The position numbers and the translations under genes are program-made. Shown here piece by piece: positions 23,111 through 31,020 of a DNA stretch of 36,383 nucleotides. Under the pieces are notes generated by a model. That model worked only from the letters and a program-made list of their open reading frames with translations. It was not told where the DNA came from and ran no database searches. Origin of the DNA: an uncultured Clostridia bacterium (GTDB lineage Bacteria > Bacillota > Clostridia > Oscillospirales > Acutalibacteraceae); contig CANQOP010000019.1 of assembly GCA_947625485.1 (NCBI GenBank), forward strand, positions 1 to 36,383, read 5' to 3'. Position 1 is the stretch's first letter; every line of letters begins with the position of its first letter.

Positions 23111-24496
23111 ATGAATTTGAAGAAAAACGATATAATTAAACTGAATATTACTTCAATGACCGCTCAGGGCAGCGGAGTAGGCAAAACTGAGGACGGTATC
23201 GTGATTTTTGTCCCGCTTTCCGCAGTCGGCGATGAGCTTGAGGTAAAGATACTCAAGACCAAGAAAAACTACGCCTACGGAAAAATCAGCCGTATTATTA
23301 AGCACTCCGAGAGCAGGGTTGAGCAGAGCTGTCCGCATTTCTCAAAATGCGGGGGCTGCGTTTATAGGCATATTAATTATAATTCTGAATTAGAAATAAA
23401 ATATAATCGTGTTAAGGACGCTGTGGAGCGCATAGGCGGTTTTAAGGATTTGAAAATCAACCCCATTGTTGCAAATGAAAACGTCGACCGCTACCGAAAT
23501 AAGGCGCAAATACCCGCGCAAAACACCGAAAGCGGTGTGCAGTTTGGTTTCTACGCTAACCACAGCCACAGGATTATTCCCTGCGGGGACTGTTTTTTAC
23601 AGCCAGAGATTTTCAAAACGGTTATGGATATAACGCGTGACTTTATGAATTTGACTGCGCAGACGGCGTACGACGAGCGCATGGGCAGAGGAAAACTTCG
23701 GCATCTCTATATAAGATATGCACAAATGACCGACGAGTTAATGGTGTGTTACGTTGTAAACGGAAACGGATTAAAGCAGGAGGACGTTCTGATTAAGACT
23801 CTGAGAGATAGACTGCCGAATTTAAAGAGTGTAATTTTTAATTCTAATAGAGAAAAAACAAATGTAATTCTGGGCGAAAAAAACCGCACAGCGTTCGGAA
23901 GCGATTACATCACGGACATTCTGTGCGGAAAGCGGTTTAAAATTTCGCCTTTGTCATTCTACCAGGTAAACCGAACTCAGGCGGAGCGGCTCTATAAAAT
24001 TGCCGCCCAATACGCCGACCTTAGCGGGGACGAGGTGCTTTTAGACCTCTACTGCGGCACTGGTACGATCGGACTGACTATGGCTGATAAGTGCGGAGAG
24101 CTTATCAGCGTGGAAATTGTTGAGGACGCGGTCAGAGACGCCGAGGAAAACGCGAAATTAAACGGAGTAGAAAACGCTCGGTTTATCTGCGGTGACGCGG
24201 CATCTGCGGCTGATAAACTCGAAGACGAGGGAGTGCACCCGAATGTGGTTATAATTGACCCTCCGCGCAAGGGTATAGACCGCGGGCTAGTGCGAACAAT
24301 CAGCCGAATGTATCCCGATAGAGTCGTTTACGTTTCCTGCGACCCCGAAACGTTGGCGCGCGATTTAAAGCTGTTTTCAGAGGAAAATTACTTTGTAAAA
24401 GAGCTGACGCCCGTGGATTTGTTCAGCCGCACAGCACATGTGGAGTGCGTAGTCTTGCTGTCAAGGGAATTGGTATACAGAGTGAAAAAAAGCTAG
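23111..24496 (+). CDS. rlmD: 23S rRNA (uracil-5-)-methyltransferase, RlmD/RumA-TrmA family
   Basis: This 461-residue SAM-dependent enzyme makes 5-methyluridine in 23S rRNA; which uridine (U1939, U747 or both) cannot be told from sequence. A TRAM domain covers about 1-60 (TAQGSGVGKTEDGIVIFVP). Iron-sulfur cysteines lie at 74, 80 and 83 (SCPHFSKCGGC) and in PCGDCFL. The SAM motif is LLDLYCGTGTIGL. Later come IIDPPRKG and the catalytic YVSCDPETLARDL with a downstream Glu. ATG 23111 is chosen by the start of the TRAM domain; its ribosome binding site is weak. It is transcribed alone. Confidence 0.93.
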   Translation: MNLKKNDIIKLNITSMTAQGSGVGKTEDGIVIFVPLSAVGDELEVKILKTKKNYAYGKISRIIKHSESRVEQSCPHFSKCGGCVYRHINYNSELEIKYNRVKDAVERIGGFKDLKINPIVANENVDRYRNKAQIPAQNTESGVQFGFYANHSHRIIPCGDCFLQPEIFKTVMDITRDFMNLTAQTAYDERMGRGKLRHLYIRYAQMTDELMVCYVVNGNGLKQEDVLIKTLRDRLPNLKSVIFNSNREKTNVILGEKNRTAFGSDYITDILCGKRFKISPLSFYQVNRTQAERLYKIAAQYADLSGDEVLLDLYCGTGTIGLTMADKCGELISVEIVEDAVRDAEENAKLNGVENARFICGDAASAADKLEDEGVHPNVVIIDPPRKGIDRGLVRTISRMYPDRVVYVSCDPETLARDLKLFSEENYFVKELTPVDLFSRTAHVECVVLLSRELVYRVKKS

Positions 24497-24640
24497 GGGG
24501 TTAGTACACAAGCCCCAAAAAGGACAATAAAATGATTCAATAATATTGTGGCGTTTATGATATAATTTGCCTATTAAATATAACTACTATTCTTTGGGTA
24601 GTGCAAAGTCTTAGATTTTGGTATAAAATGGAGGTACAGG

Positions 24641-25177
24641 ATGAATACAGAAGAAACTTTAGAAACTTTTGGCGGCAGGTTAAAAGCTTTAAGAAAAAAA
24701 TTGGGTTATACGCAAGAGAAATTGGCTAGATTAACTAATATGTCACCTCAGAATATTCGGCGTTATGAGCAGGGAGGCTCAAAGGAAGATCCACGAGCGG
24801 TTAATTTGTTGCGAATAGCTTTGGTTTTAGACGTAACCCCTGAATTCTTATTATACGGGAGGAATTGTATGAATACATACACAGAAGCGATTGAGAGAGA
24901 ACTAAAACAGCTTAGTTCTTATGAGCAAATTTTAGAGATTAAAGAGAGAGACCTAAACGCCACTGTTCTCGCTCACCTCGAATTGGGCGAGGGCTTGGTG
25001 AACACAGTGAGAGACGACTGGAATAAAAAAGGTATTTTCAAAAGAATAAGCTCAAAGAGTGGCGAAACTGAAGATAGCTATTGCACACGTCCGTACGTTC
25101 AGCAAATCATCTTACGCTACTGCCAAAACAGATCATTTTTCAGGAGCCGGTTCGGCATTGAGGACGGTATGAGATAG
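24641..25177 (+). CDS. XRE-family helix-turn-helix regulator, probably truncated by an in-frame TAG
   Basis: The product has 178 residues. The first 75 are a clear HTH_XRE domain (GRLKALRKKLGYTQEKLARLTNMSPQNIRRYEQG...ALVLDVTPEFLLYG). The rest is helical and unfamiliar, ending in FRSRFGIEDGMR. ATG 24641 has GGAGG nine bases upstream. Codons are more AT-rich than in neighbouring housekeeping genes, which suggests recent transfer. After the TAG stop, the same frame stays open for 30 more protein-like codons (25178-25270, with LPFEPENGILIAALKSDY), so the gene may have lost its C-terminus to a point mutation. Its target is unknown. Confidence 0.75.
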   Translation: MNTEETLETFGGRLKALRKKLGYTQEKLARLTNMSPQNIRRYEQGGSKEDPRAVNLLRIALVLDVTPEFLLYGRNCMNTYTEAIERELKQLSSYEQILEIKERDLNATVLAHLELGEGLVNTVRDDWNKKGIFKRISSKSGETEDSYCTRPYVQQIILRYCQNRSFFRSRFGIEDGMR

Positions 25178-25270
25178 GGAAAAGAGGAAAGCTTACCGTT
25201 TGAACCGGAAAATGGTATACTTATTGCTGCATTGAAATCGGATTATAGAAGTAGACTACATATTTTTTGA
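25178..25270 (+). pseudogene. In-frame remnant beyond the TAG of the XRE regulator
   Basis: The frame of the upstream gene continues after TAG (25175-25177) for 30 codons to a TGA at 25268-25270. It reads GKEESLPFEPENGI, then LIAALKSDYRSRLHIF, a composition typical of coding sequence. There is no start codon or ribosome binding site of its own. Either it is the lost C-terminus or the TAG is the true end. Confidence 0.45.
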
Positions 25271-25282
25271 AAGGATGGAAAA

Positions 25283-25960
25283 ATGAGTTCTATATATGCA
25301 ATGAGTGATATCCATGGCTGCCTGCAATCTTTTGAGGAAGCTTTAAATCTTATTGATTTATCAGGAGATAATAAGCTTATCCTTTGTGGAGACTACATAC
25401 ATGGAGGAGAAGATAACTATGGAGTACTTAATAGGATTATAGAATTGGAACGCGAATATAGTTCTGAGAAAATTATTGTCCTTGCCGGAAACCATGAAGA
25501 TATGGCGATTAGTGGAAGATGGCCTATTGGGGAAGACCTTTTTTTCGGGGTCGGAGTTGACAATGACGACAATGAAGATAAGTACATTTTCTGGATGGAA
25601 AATTTACGAAGATATTACGTAGAAGGAGATACCATATTTGTCCATGCAGGAGTGAATGAAGAAGCTGGCCCCTCATGGGAATGGGAAACTGATGATTATA
25701 CTTTCATGGAGAAATACCCTGCAGAAACAGGAAAATTTTGCATGAATATCGTTGCCGGACATGTAGGAACAGCTGAGATTTCAGGAAATCGCTATTTCCA
25801 TGATATATATTATGATGGAGAAAGCCATTACTATATTGATGGAACAGTATTGGATAGCGGAACTATTCCTGTTATTAAATTAGATATTGATACCAACAAG
25901 TTTTATCGTGTGACAGAAACCGGAGAGTGGTTAATTTTGCCATATGACGAAGAATATTAA
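25283..25960 (+). CDS. PPP-type metallophosphatase (Ser/Thr protein phosphatase-like)
   Basis: This 225-residue calcineurin-like enzyme shows the dinuclear metal motifs: SDIHGCLQSFE (Asp9, His11), CGDYIHGGEDN (Asp37), AGNHEDM (Asn70, His71), FVHAGV and AGHVG. The second motif is GDYIHGG, whereas PPP phosphatases usually have GDYIDRG, so the conserved Asp-Arg pair is changed. That may alter substrate choice. ATG 25283 has GAAAGGA upstream. It is AT-rich like the preceding regulator and lies 12 bases after that frame ends. Substrates are unknown; Ap4A-type or protein phosphatase are both possible. Confidence 0.85.
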   Translation: MSSIYAMSDIHGCLQSFEEALNLIDLSGDNKLILCGDYIHGGEDNYGVLNRIIELEREYSSEKIIVLAGNHEDMAISGRWPIGEDLFFGVGVDNDDNEDKYIFWMENLRRYYVEGDTIFVHAGVNEEAGPSWEWETDDYTFMEKYPAETGKFCMNIVAGHVGTAEISGNRYFHDIYYDGESHYYIDGTVLDSGTIPVIKLDIDTNKFYRVTETGEWLILPYDEEY

Positions 25961-26028
25961 TTTCTTTCGATTTGTTCCAATAAACAAGCCATGTGGAGAC
26001 GGTTGCGTTGCTGTCGAGATTTGATTGA

Positions 26029-26151
26029 GTGGGGTTGCAAGGCAAAAACTCAGTTTGTTTCGAGAAAATTGCTCCGAGTTATCCGAGCAGCGCGGATATT
26101 GAGAGCGAGCGTGAACTGATTGAAATTGTAAAAAACGGCAATACTACATAA
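26029..26151 (+). pseudogene. C-terminal gene fragment without a start
   Basis: An open frame from 26029 ends with TAA at 26149-26151. Its last 27 codons look coding (IAPSYPSSADIESERELIEIV, then KNGNTT). No ribosome binding site or start precedes it, and a TGA at 26026-26028 closes the frame upstream. It probably is the tail of a lost gene that once preceded the SDR gene. I cannot name the family. Confidence 0.45.
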
Positions 26152-26166
26152 AAAAGGACTGATTAT

Positions 26167-26925
26167 ATGACGGCACTTATTACAGGAGCAAGCAGCGGAA
26201 TAGGGCGCGATATAGCAAGATGCTTGGCAAGCAAAAATTTTGACCTTATCCTTGTGGCTCGCCGGGAGGACAGGCTTGAGGAGCTGAAAAAATCCATTTC
26301 GGGAGTTAAGATTGATACAATTGCTTTGGATTTGTCGTCAGAAGAGAACTGCTTTGCGCTTTACGAGCAGACAAAGGACAGAGAGATTGACTTTCTCGTG
26401 AATAACGCGGGCTTTGGAGCTTACGGAAAATTTTCTCAAGTTCCGCTTGAAAAAGAGCTTAATTTAATTAACACTAATATAAAGGCTCTTCATATTCTCA
26501 CAAAGCTCTATATCAGGGATATGATTAAGAGAAACAGCGGTTATATTCTTAACGTCGGCTCGGCGGCGGGATTTCTGGCAGGTCCTACATTCAGCAGTTA
26601 TTACGCCTCAAAAAATTATGTGGTACGCCTTACGGAGGCTATACACGAGGAAATGCGCCGCGATAAAATCAATGTTAAGGTTTGCGCGCTCTGTCCGGGT
26701 CCCGTTAACACGGAGTTTAACAGGGTAGCGAATGTGAAATTCGCTGTCGGCGGACTTTCGAGCGAGTTCGTCGCAAAGTACGCGGTCGAAAAAACGCTCT
26801 CGGGGAAAATGATTATTATCCCGGGAACGCTTATGAAGCTCGCAAAATTCGGAGAGCACTTCGTAGGCGAAAATCTTTTGACAAGAATTTCGTATGGTAT
26901 GCAGATGAGGCGGAAAGATAAATAA
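26167..26925 (+). CDS. Short-chain dehydrogenase/reductase
   Basis: This 252-residue NAD(P)-dependent oxidoreductase is of the classical SDR type. The cofactor loop TGASSGIG is at 6-13, NNAG at 79-82, catalytic Ser near 132 and YASK at 146-149, with Asn in the LNLINTN region. An ARREDR segment after the second strand suggests NADPH preference. The C-terminal extension (KLAKFGEHFVGEN...) is basic. ATG 26167 has only a weak AAAGGACTG site. The substrate cannot be inferred from its neighbours. A strong terminator follows. Confidence 0.92.
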   Translation: MTALITGASSGIGRDIARCLASKNFDLILVARREDRLEELKKSISGVKIDTIALDLSSEENCFALYEQTKDREIDFLVNNAGFGAYGKFSQVPLEKELNLINTNIKALHILTKLYIRDMIKRNSGYILNVGSAAGFLAGPTFSSYYASKNYVVRLTEAIHEEMRRDKINVKVCALCPGPVNTEFNRVANVKFAVGGLSSEFVAKYAVEKTLSGKMIIIPGTLMKLAKFGEHFVGENLLTRISYGMQMRRKDK

Positions 26926-26949
26926 AATCAATATCATTAATTTAAGGAA

Positions 26950-26988
26950 CAAGGCACTCACAACAAAAAAAGTGAGTGCCTTGTTTTT
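26950..26988 (+). terminator. Terminator after the SDR gene
   Basis: CAAGGCACTCAC and GTGAGTGCCTTG form a 12-bp perfect stem around an A-rich ten-base loop, followed by TTTTT. Confidence 0.9.
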
Positions 26989-27000
26989 AGAAAATTTTAA

Positions 27001-27171
27001 AAAATATATATACGAAAAAGACCTGACAATCAGTTTAAAGTGTGCGGTGACATTGAACTGTATCAGTTTTTGCGGACAGTAGAAAATACCGATGGCGGCA
27101 AAATTTTAATTAATCCTTATACTGTTATTTCAATCAAATTGTCTTCAAATCCAATTAGACAGCTTTCGTAA
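27001..27171 (+). pseudogene. Possible orphan coding fragment antisense to the VOC gene end
   Basis: The frame is open from 27001 to TAA at 27169-27171 with a protein-like stretch (DNQFKVCGDIELYQFLRTVE, then NTDGGKILINPY). No start codon or ribosome binding site is seen, and its last 55 bases overlap the VOC gene on the other strand. It may be a decayed gene tail. It could also be chance. Confidence 0.3.
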
Positions 27172-27509
27172 TATCCGTCACCTGTAATTCTCGGACCACT
27201 GATTACTTCATAGCCGTCTGACTGCAACTGACTTGTCAGAGTATCAACATTTTCTATGCTTCCAACACTGAAAGCAAGGTGAATATATCCTGCCCGATGT
27301 AATGGCTTTTTATTATCCGCAATATCAGGTCTTGTCATAATTTCAAGTCTTGTACCGCCTTCAAAACTCAAAAAATAAGATTGAAAATTCGTTTTTGTAT
27401 TATGATACTTTATGCCTGACTTTGCATTAAAATATTTTTCAAAAAAATTTTTTGCACTTTCAATATCGTTAACGTACATTGCAATATGTTCTACTTTAAT
27501 TTCAGACAT
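27117..27509 (-). CDS. VOC-superfamily (glyoxalase/bleomycin-resistance fold) protein
   Basis: This 130-residue protein has two beta-alpha-beta-beta-beta modules. Likely metal ligands are His8 (VEHIAMYV), a Glu in GGTRLEIMT, a His in GYIHLAFSV and the last Glu in DNLIEITV, which resembles glyoxalase I or fosfomycin/bleomycin-type members. The substrate is unknown. ATG 27509 has GAGGTG seven bases upstream; an in-frame start at 27521 would overlap that site. It has its own strong promoter and a leader of about 90 bases with a palindrome (27534-27553). Confidence 0.88.
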   Translation of the reverse strand: MSEIKVEHIAMYVNDIESAKNFFEKYFNAKSGIKYHNTKTNFQSYFLSFEGGTRLEIMTRPDIADNKKPLHRAGYIHLAFSVGSIENVDTLTSQLQSDGYEVISGPRITGDGYYESCLIGFEDNLIEITV

Positions 27510-27533
27510 AACGCACCTCATTCGGATTAAACT

Positions 27534-27553
27534 TGTAAACCTTGCCGTTTACA
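27534..27553. promoter_or_regulatory. Palindrome in the VOC gene leader
   Basis: TGTAAAC and GTTTACA are perfect 7-bp inverted repeats around CTTGCC, between the promoter and the start codon. It could be an operator or an RNA hairpin. Confidence 0.4.
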
Positions 27554-27605
27554 TCAATACACGAATTAATATTACTGTTGTTTTTAATATAGTTTTCTGT
27601 TTTTA

Positions 27606-27633
27606 ATTATAGCGTACGGTCGAATATTGTCAA
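27606..27633 (-). promoter_or_regulatory. Promoter of the VOC gene
   Basis: Minus strand: TTGACA (27633-27628), a 16-base spacer and TATAAT (27611-27606). Confidence 0.8.
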
Positions 27634-27679
27634 GAAATTTATTGAGGTTTCGGAAAGTGTTCAAAAAGTTCGCGGCTGT

Positions 27680-27710
27680 CACCAAACCCGACGCGTCACA
27701 TAATATGTGA
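27680..27710 (+). promoter_or_regulatory. Possible sporulation-type promoter and palindrome upstream of dpaA
   Basis: TCACATA-A-TATGTGA (27696-27710) is a perfect 15-bp palindrome. It contains CATAATAT (27699-27706), which fits the CATANNNT -10 of mother-cell sigma factors E and K, with an AC dinucleotide near 27681. No good sigma-A promoter is seen here. Family knowledge says dpaAB is sigma-K dependent in Bacillus; the match here is inference. Confidence 0.4.
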
Positions 27711-27740
27711 TATGACAACTTACAAAGTCAGGTGTTGGAT

Positions 27741-28601
27741 ATGAATACTAATTCAATCGCTTTTCTCGGCGGCGACAAGAGGTCGCTGTTTGCGGCGGAC
27801 TGTTTTCTGAGGCTCGGGTTCGAGGTGTACCTCGCGGGCTTCGACAGGCTCGAAAGTCTGGGCGGTCTTGTCCTTACGGATATGAAGACCGCTCTTTTGT
27901 CGGCGGATATAATTGTACTTCCGATAACCGGGATAAAGGGAAATATCATACCGTGCTATTTTTCTGATAAAGAATTAAATATAAATAAAGATACCTTTAA
28001 CAACAAGCTGGTATTTATGGGTAAGGGCGACACTCTGCGCTCGATGTGCCCGAGTGCGGGCATTTATGATTTGCTCGGGCGAGAGGATTTTGCCGTTGCA
28101 AACGCTCAGCCCACCGCTGAGGGAGCGGTTCAGGTAGCTATGGAAAATTACGAGGATACGATACTCGGCTCGCGCTGTCTGGTTATAGGCTACGGCAGAA
28201 TAGGAAGAATACTCTCAAAAATGCTTAAAGCTCTTAACGCCGACGTTGACGTAGCGACTCGCAGCGCTGAAAAAGCGGAGTATATTCGTGCCGACGGAAA
28301 CGTTCCCGTAAATATGACGGAGCTTTTAACGCTGGGCGGGTACGATATTGTTTTTAATACGGTTCCTGCTGTGGTGATTGACAAAAAGCTTTTGCGCCGC
28401 TCCGACAGCGACACGCTGATTGTTGACCTTGCGTCCGCTCCCGGCGGCGTTGATTTCGACGCGGCAGAGTCGCTCGGCTTTACAGCGATACCCGCGCTTT
28501 CCCTGCCCGGAAAATGTTCTCCTGCCGCCGCGGGACGTATTATATCCGACACTATTCTCACTGTTTTAGGGGAGGAATACAGTTGGAAAAAACAAGCGTA
28601 G
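27741..28601 (+). CDS. dpaA: Dipicolinate synthase subunit A
   Basis: This 286-residue protein, with subunit B, makes dipicolinic acid from the lysine-pathway intermediate, the chemical that fills the spore core. An N-terminal Rossmann-like part (IAFLGGDKRSLFAADCF) is followed by a second nucleotide-binding domain with VIGYGRIGRILSKML near 145-160. ATG 27741 follows AGGTG. In-frame GTG 27732 and TTG 27735 overlap that site and are less likely. It overlaps dpaB by 19 bases. It marks the organism as spore-forming or from a spore-forming lineage. Confidence 0.93.
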   Translation: MNTNSIAFLGGDKRSLFAADCFLRLGFEVYLAGFDRLESLGGLVLTDMKTALLSADIIVLPITGIKGNIIPCYFSDKELNINKDTFNNKLVFMGKGDTLRSMCPSAGIYDLLGREDFAVANAQPTAEGAVQVAMENYEDTILGSRCLVIGYGRIGRILSKMLKALNADVDVATRSAEKAEYIRADGNVPVNMTELLTLGGYDIVFNTVPAVVIDKKLLRRSDSDTLIVDLASAPGGVDFDAAESLGFTAIPALSLPGKCSPAAAGRIISDTILTVLGEEYSWKKQA

Positions 28602-29155
28602 GCTTCGCTATGTGCGGTTCGTTCTGTACCTTTTCGAGGGCGGTGCCGCAAATGGAGAGGCTTGTCAGGGACGGATACAAGGTTATTCCCATAATGTCCG
28701 AAAACGCGTACACAACAGATACGCGTTTCGGCGCTGCGCGGGATTTTATAGATAAAATTGAAAATCTCACAGGTGAGAAGATTATCCATACAATATCCGG
28801 CGCGGAGCCGATAGGACCGAAGAAGATGTGCGACCTGCTGGTTGTAGCTCCGTGCACGGGCAATACGCTCGCAAAGCTCGCCGCGGGAATAACGGACACG
28901 CCTGTAACTATGGCGGTGAAGTCGCATCTCCGTATTCAAAGACCCGTGCTGCTCTGCACGGCGACTAACGACGGATTGGGCGCGGCGGCTCAGAATATCG
29001 GGCGTTTGCTCAATACGAAGAATATTTACTTTGTGCCGATGTCGCAGGACGATTATGTGAACAAGCCTAACTCTCTGGTCGCCCATTTCGAGACCATTCC
29101 CGACTGCGTAAAGCAGGCGCTCAAGGGTGTTCAGCCGCAGCCTGTATTCGGATAA
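28583..29155 (+). CDS. dpaB: Dipicolinate synthase subunit B
   Basis: This 190-residue flavoprotein-fold subunit is the partner of DpaA. Visible family pattern: VGFAMCGSFCTFSRA at the N-terminus, SENAYTTDTRFG, LLVVAPCTGNTLAKLA, and VPMSQDDYVNKPNSLVA near the end. The start is TTG 28583 with GGGGAGG ahead of it, inside the last codons of dpaA, which gives tight coupling. In Bacillus the pair is followed by asd-dapG-dapA; here an unrelated unit follows. Confidence 0.94.
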   Translation: MEKTSVGFAMCGSFCTFSRAVPQMERLVRDGYKVIPIMSENAYTTDTRFGAARDFIDKIENLTGEKIIHTISGAEPIGPKKMCDLLVVAPCTGNTLAKLAAGITDTPVTMAVKSHLRIQRPVLLCTATNDGLGAAAQNIGRLLNTKNIYFVPMSQDDYVNKPNSLVAHFETIPDCVKQALKGVQPQPVFG

Positions 29156-29161
29156 TAATAC

Positions 29162-29190
29162 TTGAAAATAAGCTCTCTATTTGGTATAAT
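29162..29190 (+). promoter_or_regulatory. Promoter of the zinc-ribbon protein/metY/ispDF unit
   Basis: TTGAAA (29162-29167), a 17-base spacer and TATAAT (29185-29190), seven bases after the dpaB stop. Confidence 0.8.
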
Positions 29191-29234
29191 CTAGTATTGT
29201 ATAATACTACCGCTACCAAAGGAGGGCTTATTTT

Positions 29235-29738
29235 ATGAAATACTGTCCCAAGTGCAAGAAGTTATATAACGATGAAGATACAAATTGCACCTGTTCGGAG
29301 TGCAAGGGCAAGGCGCTCGAGGAAATTGTTGACGGGAAAACCTCGGTGTATCTGTGCAGCGGCGACGTTATGGAGCGCGACCGCGTTCAGGCGGCGCTTA
29401 AGGACAGCGGAATACCGAGCGTATTTACGCGCCATATGGTTACCGCTAACTCACAGCTTATCACGGGAAAGGATTTCGACAGCTTTGATATTCTCGTGCC
29501 GTACGAGCTGTACGAAAAGGCGTTCGACGTCGCTGTCGGTATAGGCAGTATCAAGCTTGAGGGCGAGGAGCTTATTGAGGAGAACACTCCCGCCGAAGCT
29601 GACGAAATCGAGGAAATGCCGTCTTCAAAGCGCACTGCCGTGAGGATTATCTCCGCTATACTTCTTATTTTACTTTTCGCGGGCGTAATTTACGGCACGG
29701 ATTTCATCATAAACGCAATTAAATCATTATTTACATAA
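29235..29738 (+). CDS. Zinc-ribbon protein with DUF2007-like domain and C-terminal membrane anchor
   Basis: This 167-residue protein opens with a zinc ribbon (CPKC at 4-7, CSEC at 20-23). A middle domain follows in which CSGDVMERDRVQAALKDSGI and FDILVPYELYEKAFDV resemble DUF2007 putative signal-transducing modules. An acidic linker (EEMPSSK) leads to one transmembrane helix near 136-156. The function is unknown. ATG 29235 has GGAGG upstream. It lies 12 bases before metY and is probably the first gene of that unit. Confidence 0.8.
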   Translation: MKYCPKCKKLYNDEDTNCTCSECKGKALEEIVDGKTSVYLCSGDVMERDRVQAALKDSGIPSVFTRHMVTANSQLITGKDFDSFDILVPYELYEKAFDVAVGIGSIKLEGEELIEENTPAEADEIEEMPSSKRTAVRIISAILLILLFAGVIYGTDFIINAIKSLFT

Positions 29739-29750
29739 GGAGAGACTGAA

Positions 29751-31019
29751 ATGAATATTGAGACAAAATGTATCCAGTCGGGTTATACACCGAAAAACGG
29801 AGAGCCGCGTGTTGTTCCGATAGTACAGAGCACTACATATAAGTACGAGACTTCAGACGCGATGGGCAGACTGTTCGATTTAGAGGATTCGGGATTTTTC
29901 TATACTCGGCTTGCTAACCCTACGCTTGACGCTGTTGAGAAGAAAATCGCGGACCTCGAGGGCGGCGTGGGAGCTATGCTAACTTCCTCGGGACAGGCTG
30001 CGACCCTCGCGGCTGTAACGAATATCTGCCGTGCAGGCGACCACGTTATTTGTTCCAGCGCGGTTTACGGCGGAACATTTAACCTTTTTGCAAAGACGTT
30101 TAAAGACCTCGGTATTGACTGCACATTTATCGCGGCGGACATTACAGAGGAAGAATTAAATAATTCTTTTAAAGAAAATACAAAACTTGTTTTTACCGAG
30201 TCGGTCACAAATCCGTCGCTTGAGGTTGCGGACATTGAGATGCTCGCGCGCTGCGCCCACTCGCACGATGTTCCGCTTTTTGTGGACAACACTTTCCCAA
30301 CGCCTATTAACTTCCGTCCCATAGAATGGGGCGCCGATATTGTGCTGCACTCCACCTCGAAATATATGGACGGTCACGCTGTTGCCCTCGGCGGTGTTAT
30401 TGTTGACAGCGGCAAATTTAACTGGAACAACGGCAAATATCCGATGCTAAGCGAGCCTGACGAGACCTATCACGGTATGATTTATACCGAGCGTTTTGGA
30501 AACGCCGCGTTTATAACTAAGGCGCGTACCCACATTATGCGCGATATGGGACCTCAGCAGAGCCCGATGAACGCTTTCCTCTTGAACCTCGGTCTGGAAA
30601 CACTTTTCCTCAGGATCCCGCGCCACTGCGAGAACGCTTTAAAGGTAGCCGAATTTCTAGAGGCCAACGACAAGGTTGAATGGGTAAATTTCCCGTCTCT
30701 AAAGAGCAGTCCGTACTACGAAAGAGTTAAAAAATATATGCCTAACGGTACCTGCGGAGTAGTTTCTTTCGGAGTAAAGGGCGGACGAAAGGCGGCTGAA
30801 AAGCTGATGAAGTCGCTCAAGCTTGCGGCTATCGTTACGCACGTCGCAGACGCGCGCACATGCTGTCTGCACCCTGCAAGCTCCACCCACCGCCAGATGT
30901 CGGACGAGCAGCTTGTTGCCGCCGGAATCTCGCCGAGTATGATTCGTTTCTCGGTAGGAATTGAGAATGTCGAGGATATTATAGCCGACTTAAAGCAGGC
31001 TATTGACAGTATCGACTGA
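29751..31019 (+). CDS. metY: O-acetylhomoserine sulfhydrylase / Cys-Met metabolism PLP enzyme
   Basis: This 422-residue PLP enzyme of the cystathionine gamma-synthase family probably joins O-acetylhomoserine with sulfide or a thiol in methionine synthesis. It shows the N-terminal FYTRLANPTLDAVE, the cofactor-binding SSGQAA and YGGT segments, PLP Lys204 in HSTSKYMDGH, and C-terminal HPASSTHRQM with RFSVGIEN. The length (over 420) and sequence favour MetY over cystathionine synthase/lyase (about 380), but the exact reaction is inferred. ATG 29751 has AAGGAG. No SAM riboswitch is visible upstream. Confidence 0.9.
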   Translation: MNIETKCIQSGYTPKNGEPRVVPIVQSTTYKYETSDAMGRLFDLEDSGFFYTRLANPTLDAVEKKIADLEGGVGAMLTSSGQAATLAAVTNICRAGDHVICSSAVYGGTFNLFAKTFKDLGIDCTFIAADITEEELNNSFKENTKLVFTESVTNPSLEVADIEMLARCAHSHDVPLFVDNTFPTPINFRPIEWGADIVLHSTSKYMDGHAVALGGVIVDSGKFNWNNGKYPMLSEPDETYHGMIYTERFGNAAFITKARTHIMRDMGPQQSPMNAFLLNLGLETLFLRIPRHCENALKVAEFLEANDKVEWVNFPSLKSSPYYERVKKYMPNGTCGVVSFGVKGGRKAAEKLMKSLKLAAIVTHVADARTCCLHPASSTHRQMSDEQLVAAGISPSMIRFSVGIENVEDIIADLKQAIDSID

Positions 31020-31020
31020 T

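Noticed and set aside
28190..29086. Long antisense frame (298 codons) across dpaA-dpaB
   Set aside because: Both dpa genes match their families fully. The antisense product is Arg/His/Ser-rich with no domain or start signal.
29700..29750. SAM riboswitch or T-box ahead of metY
   Set aside because: Only 12 bases separate metY from the preceding gene, and the leader at 29191-29234 is too short for either element.
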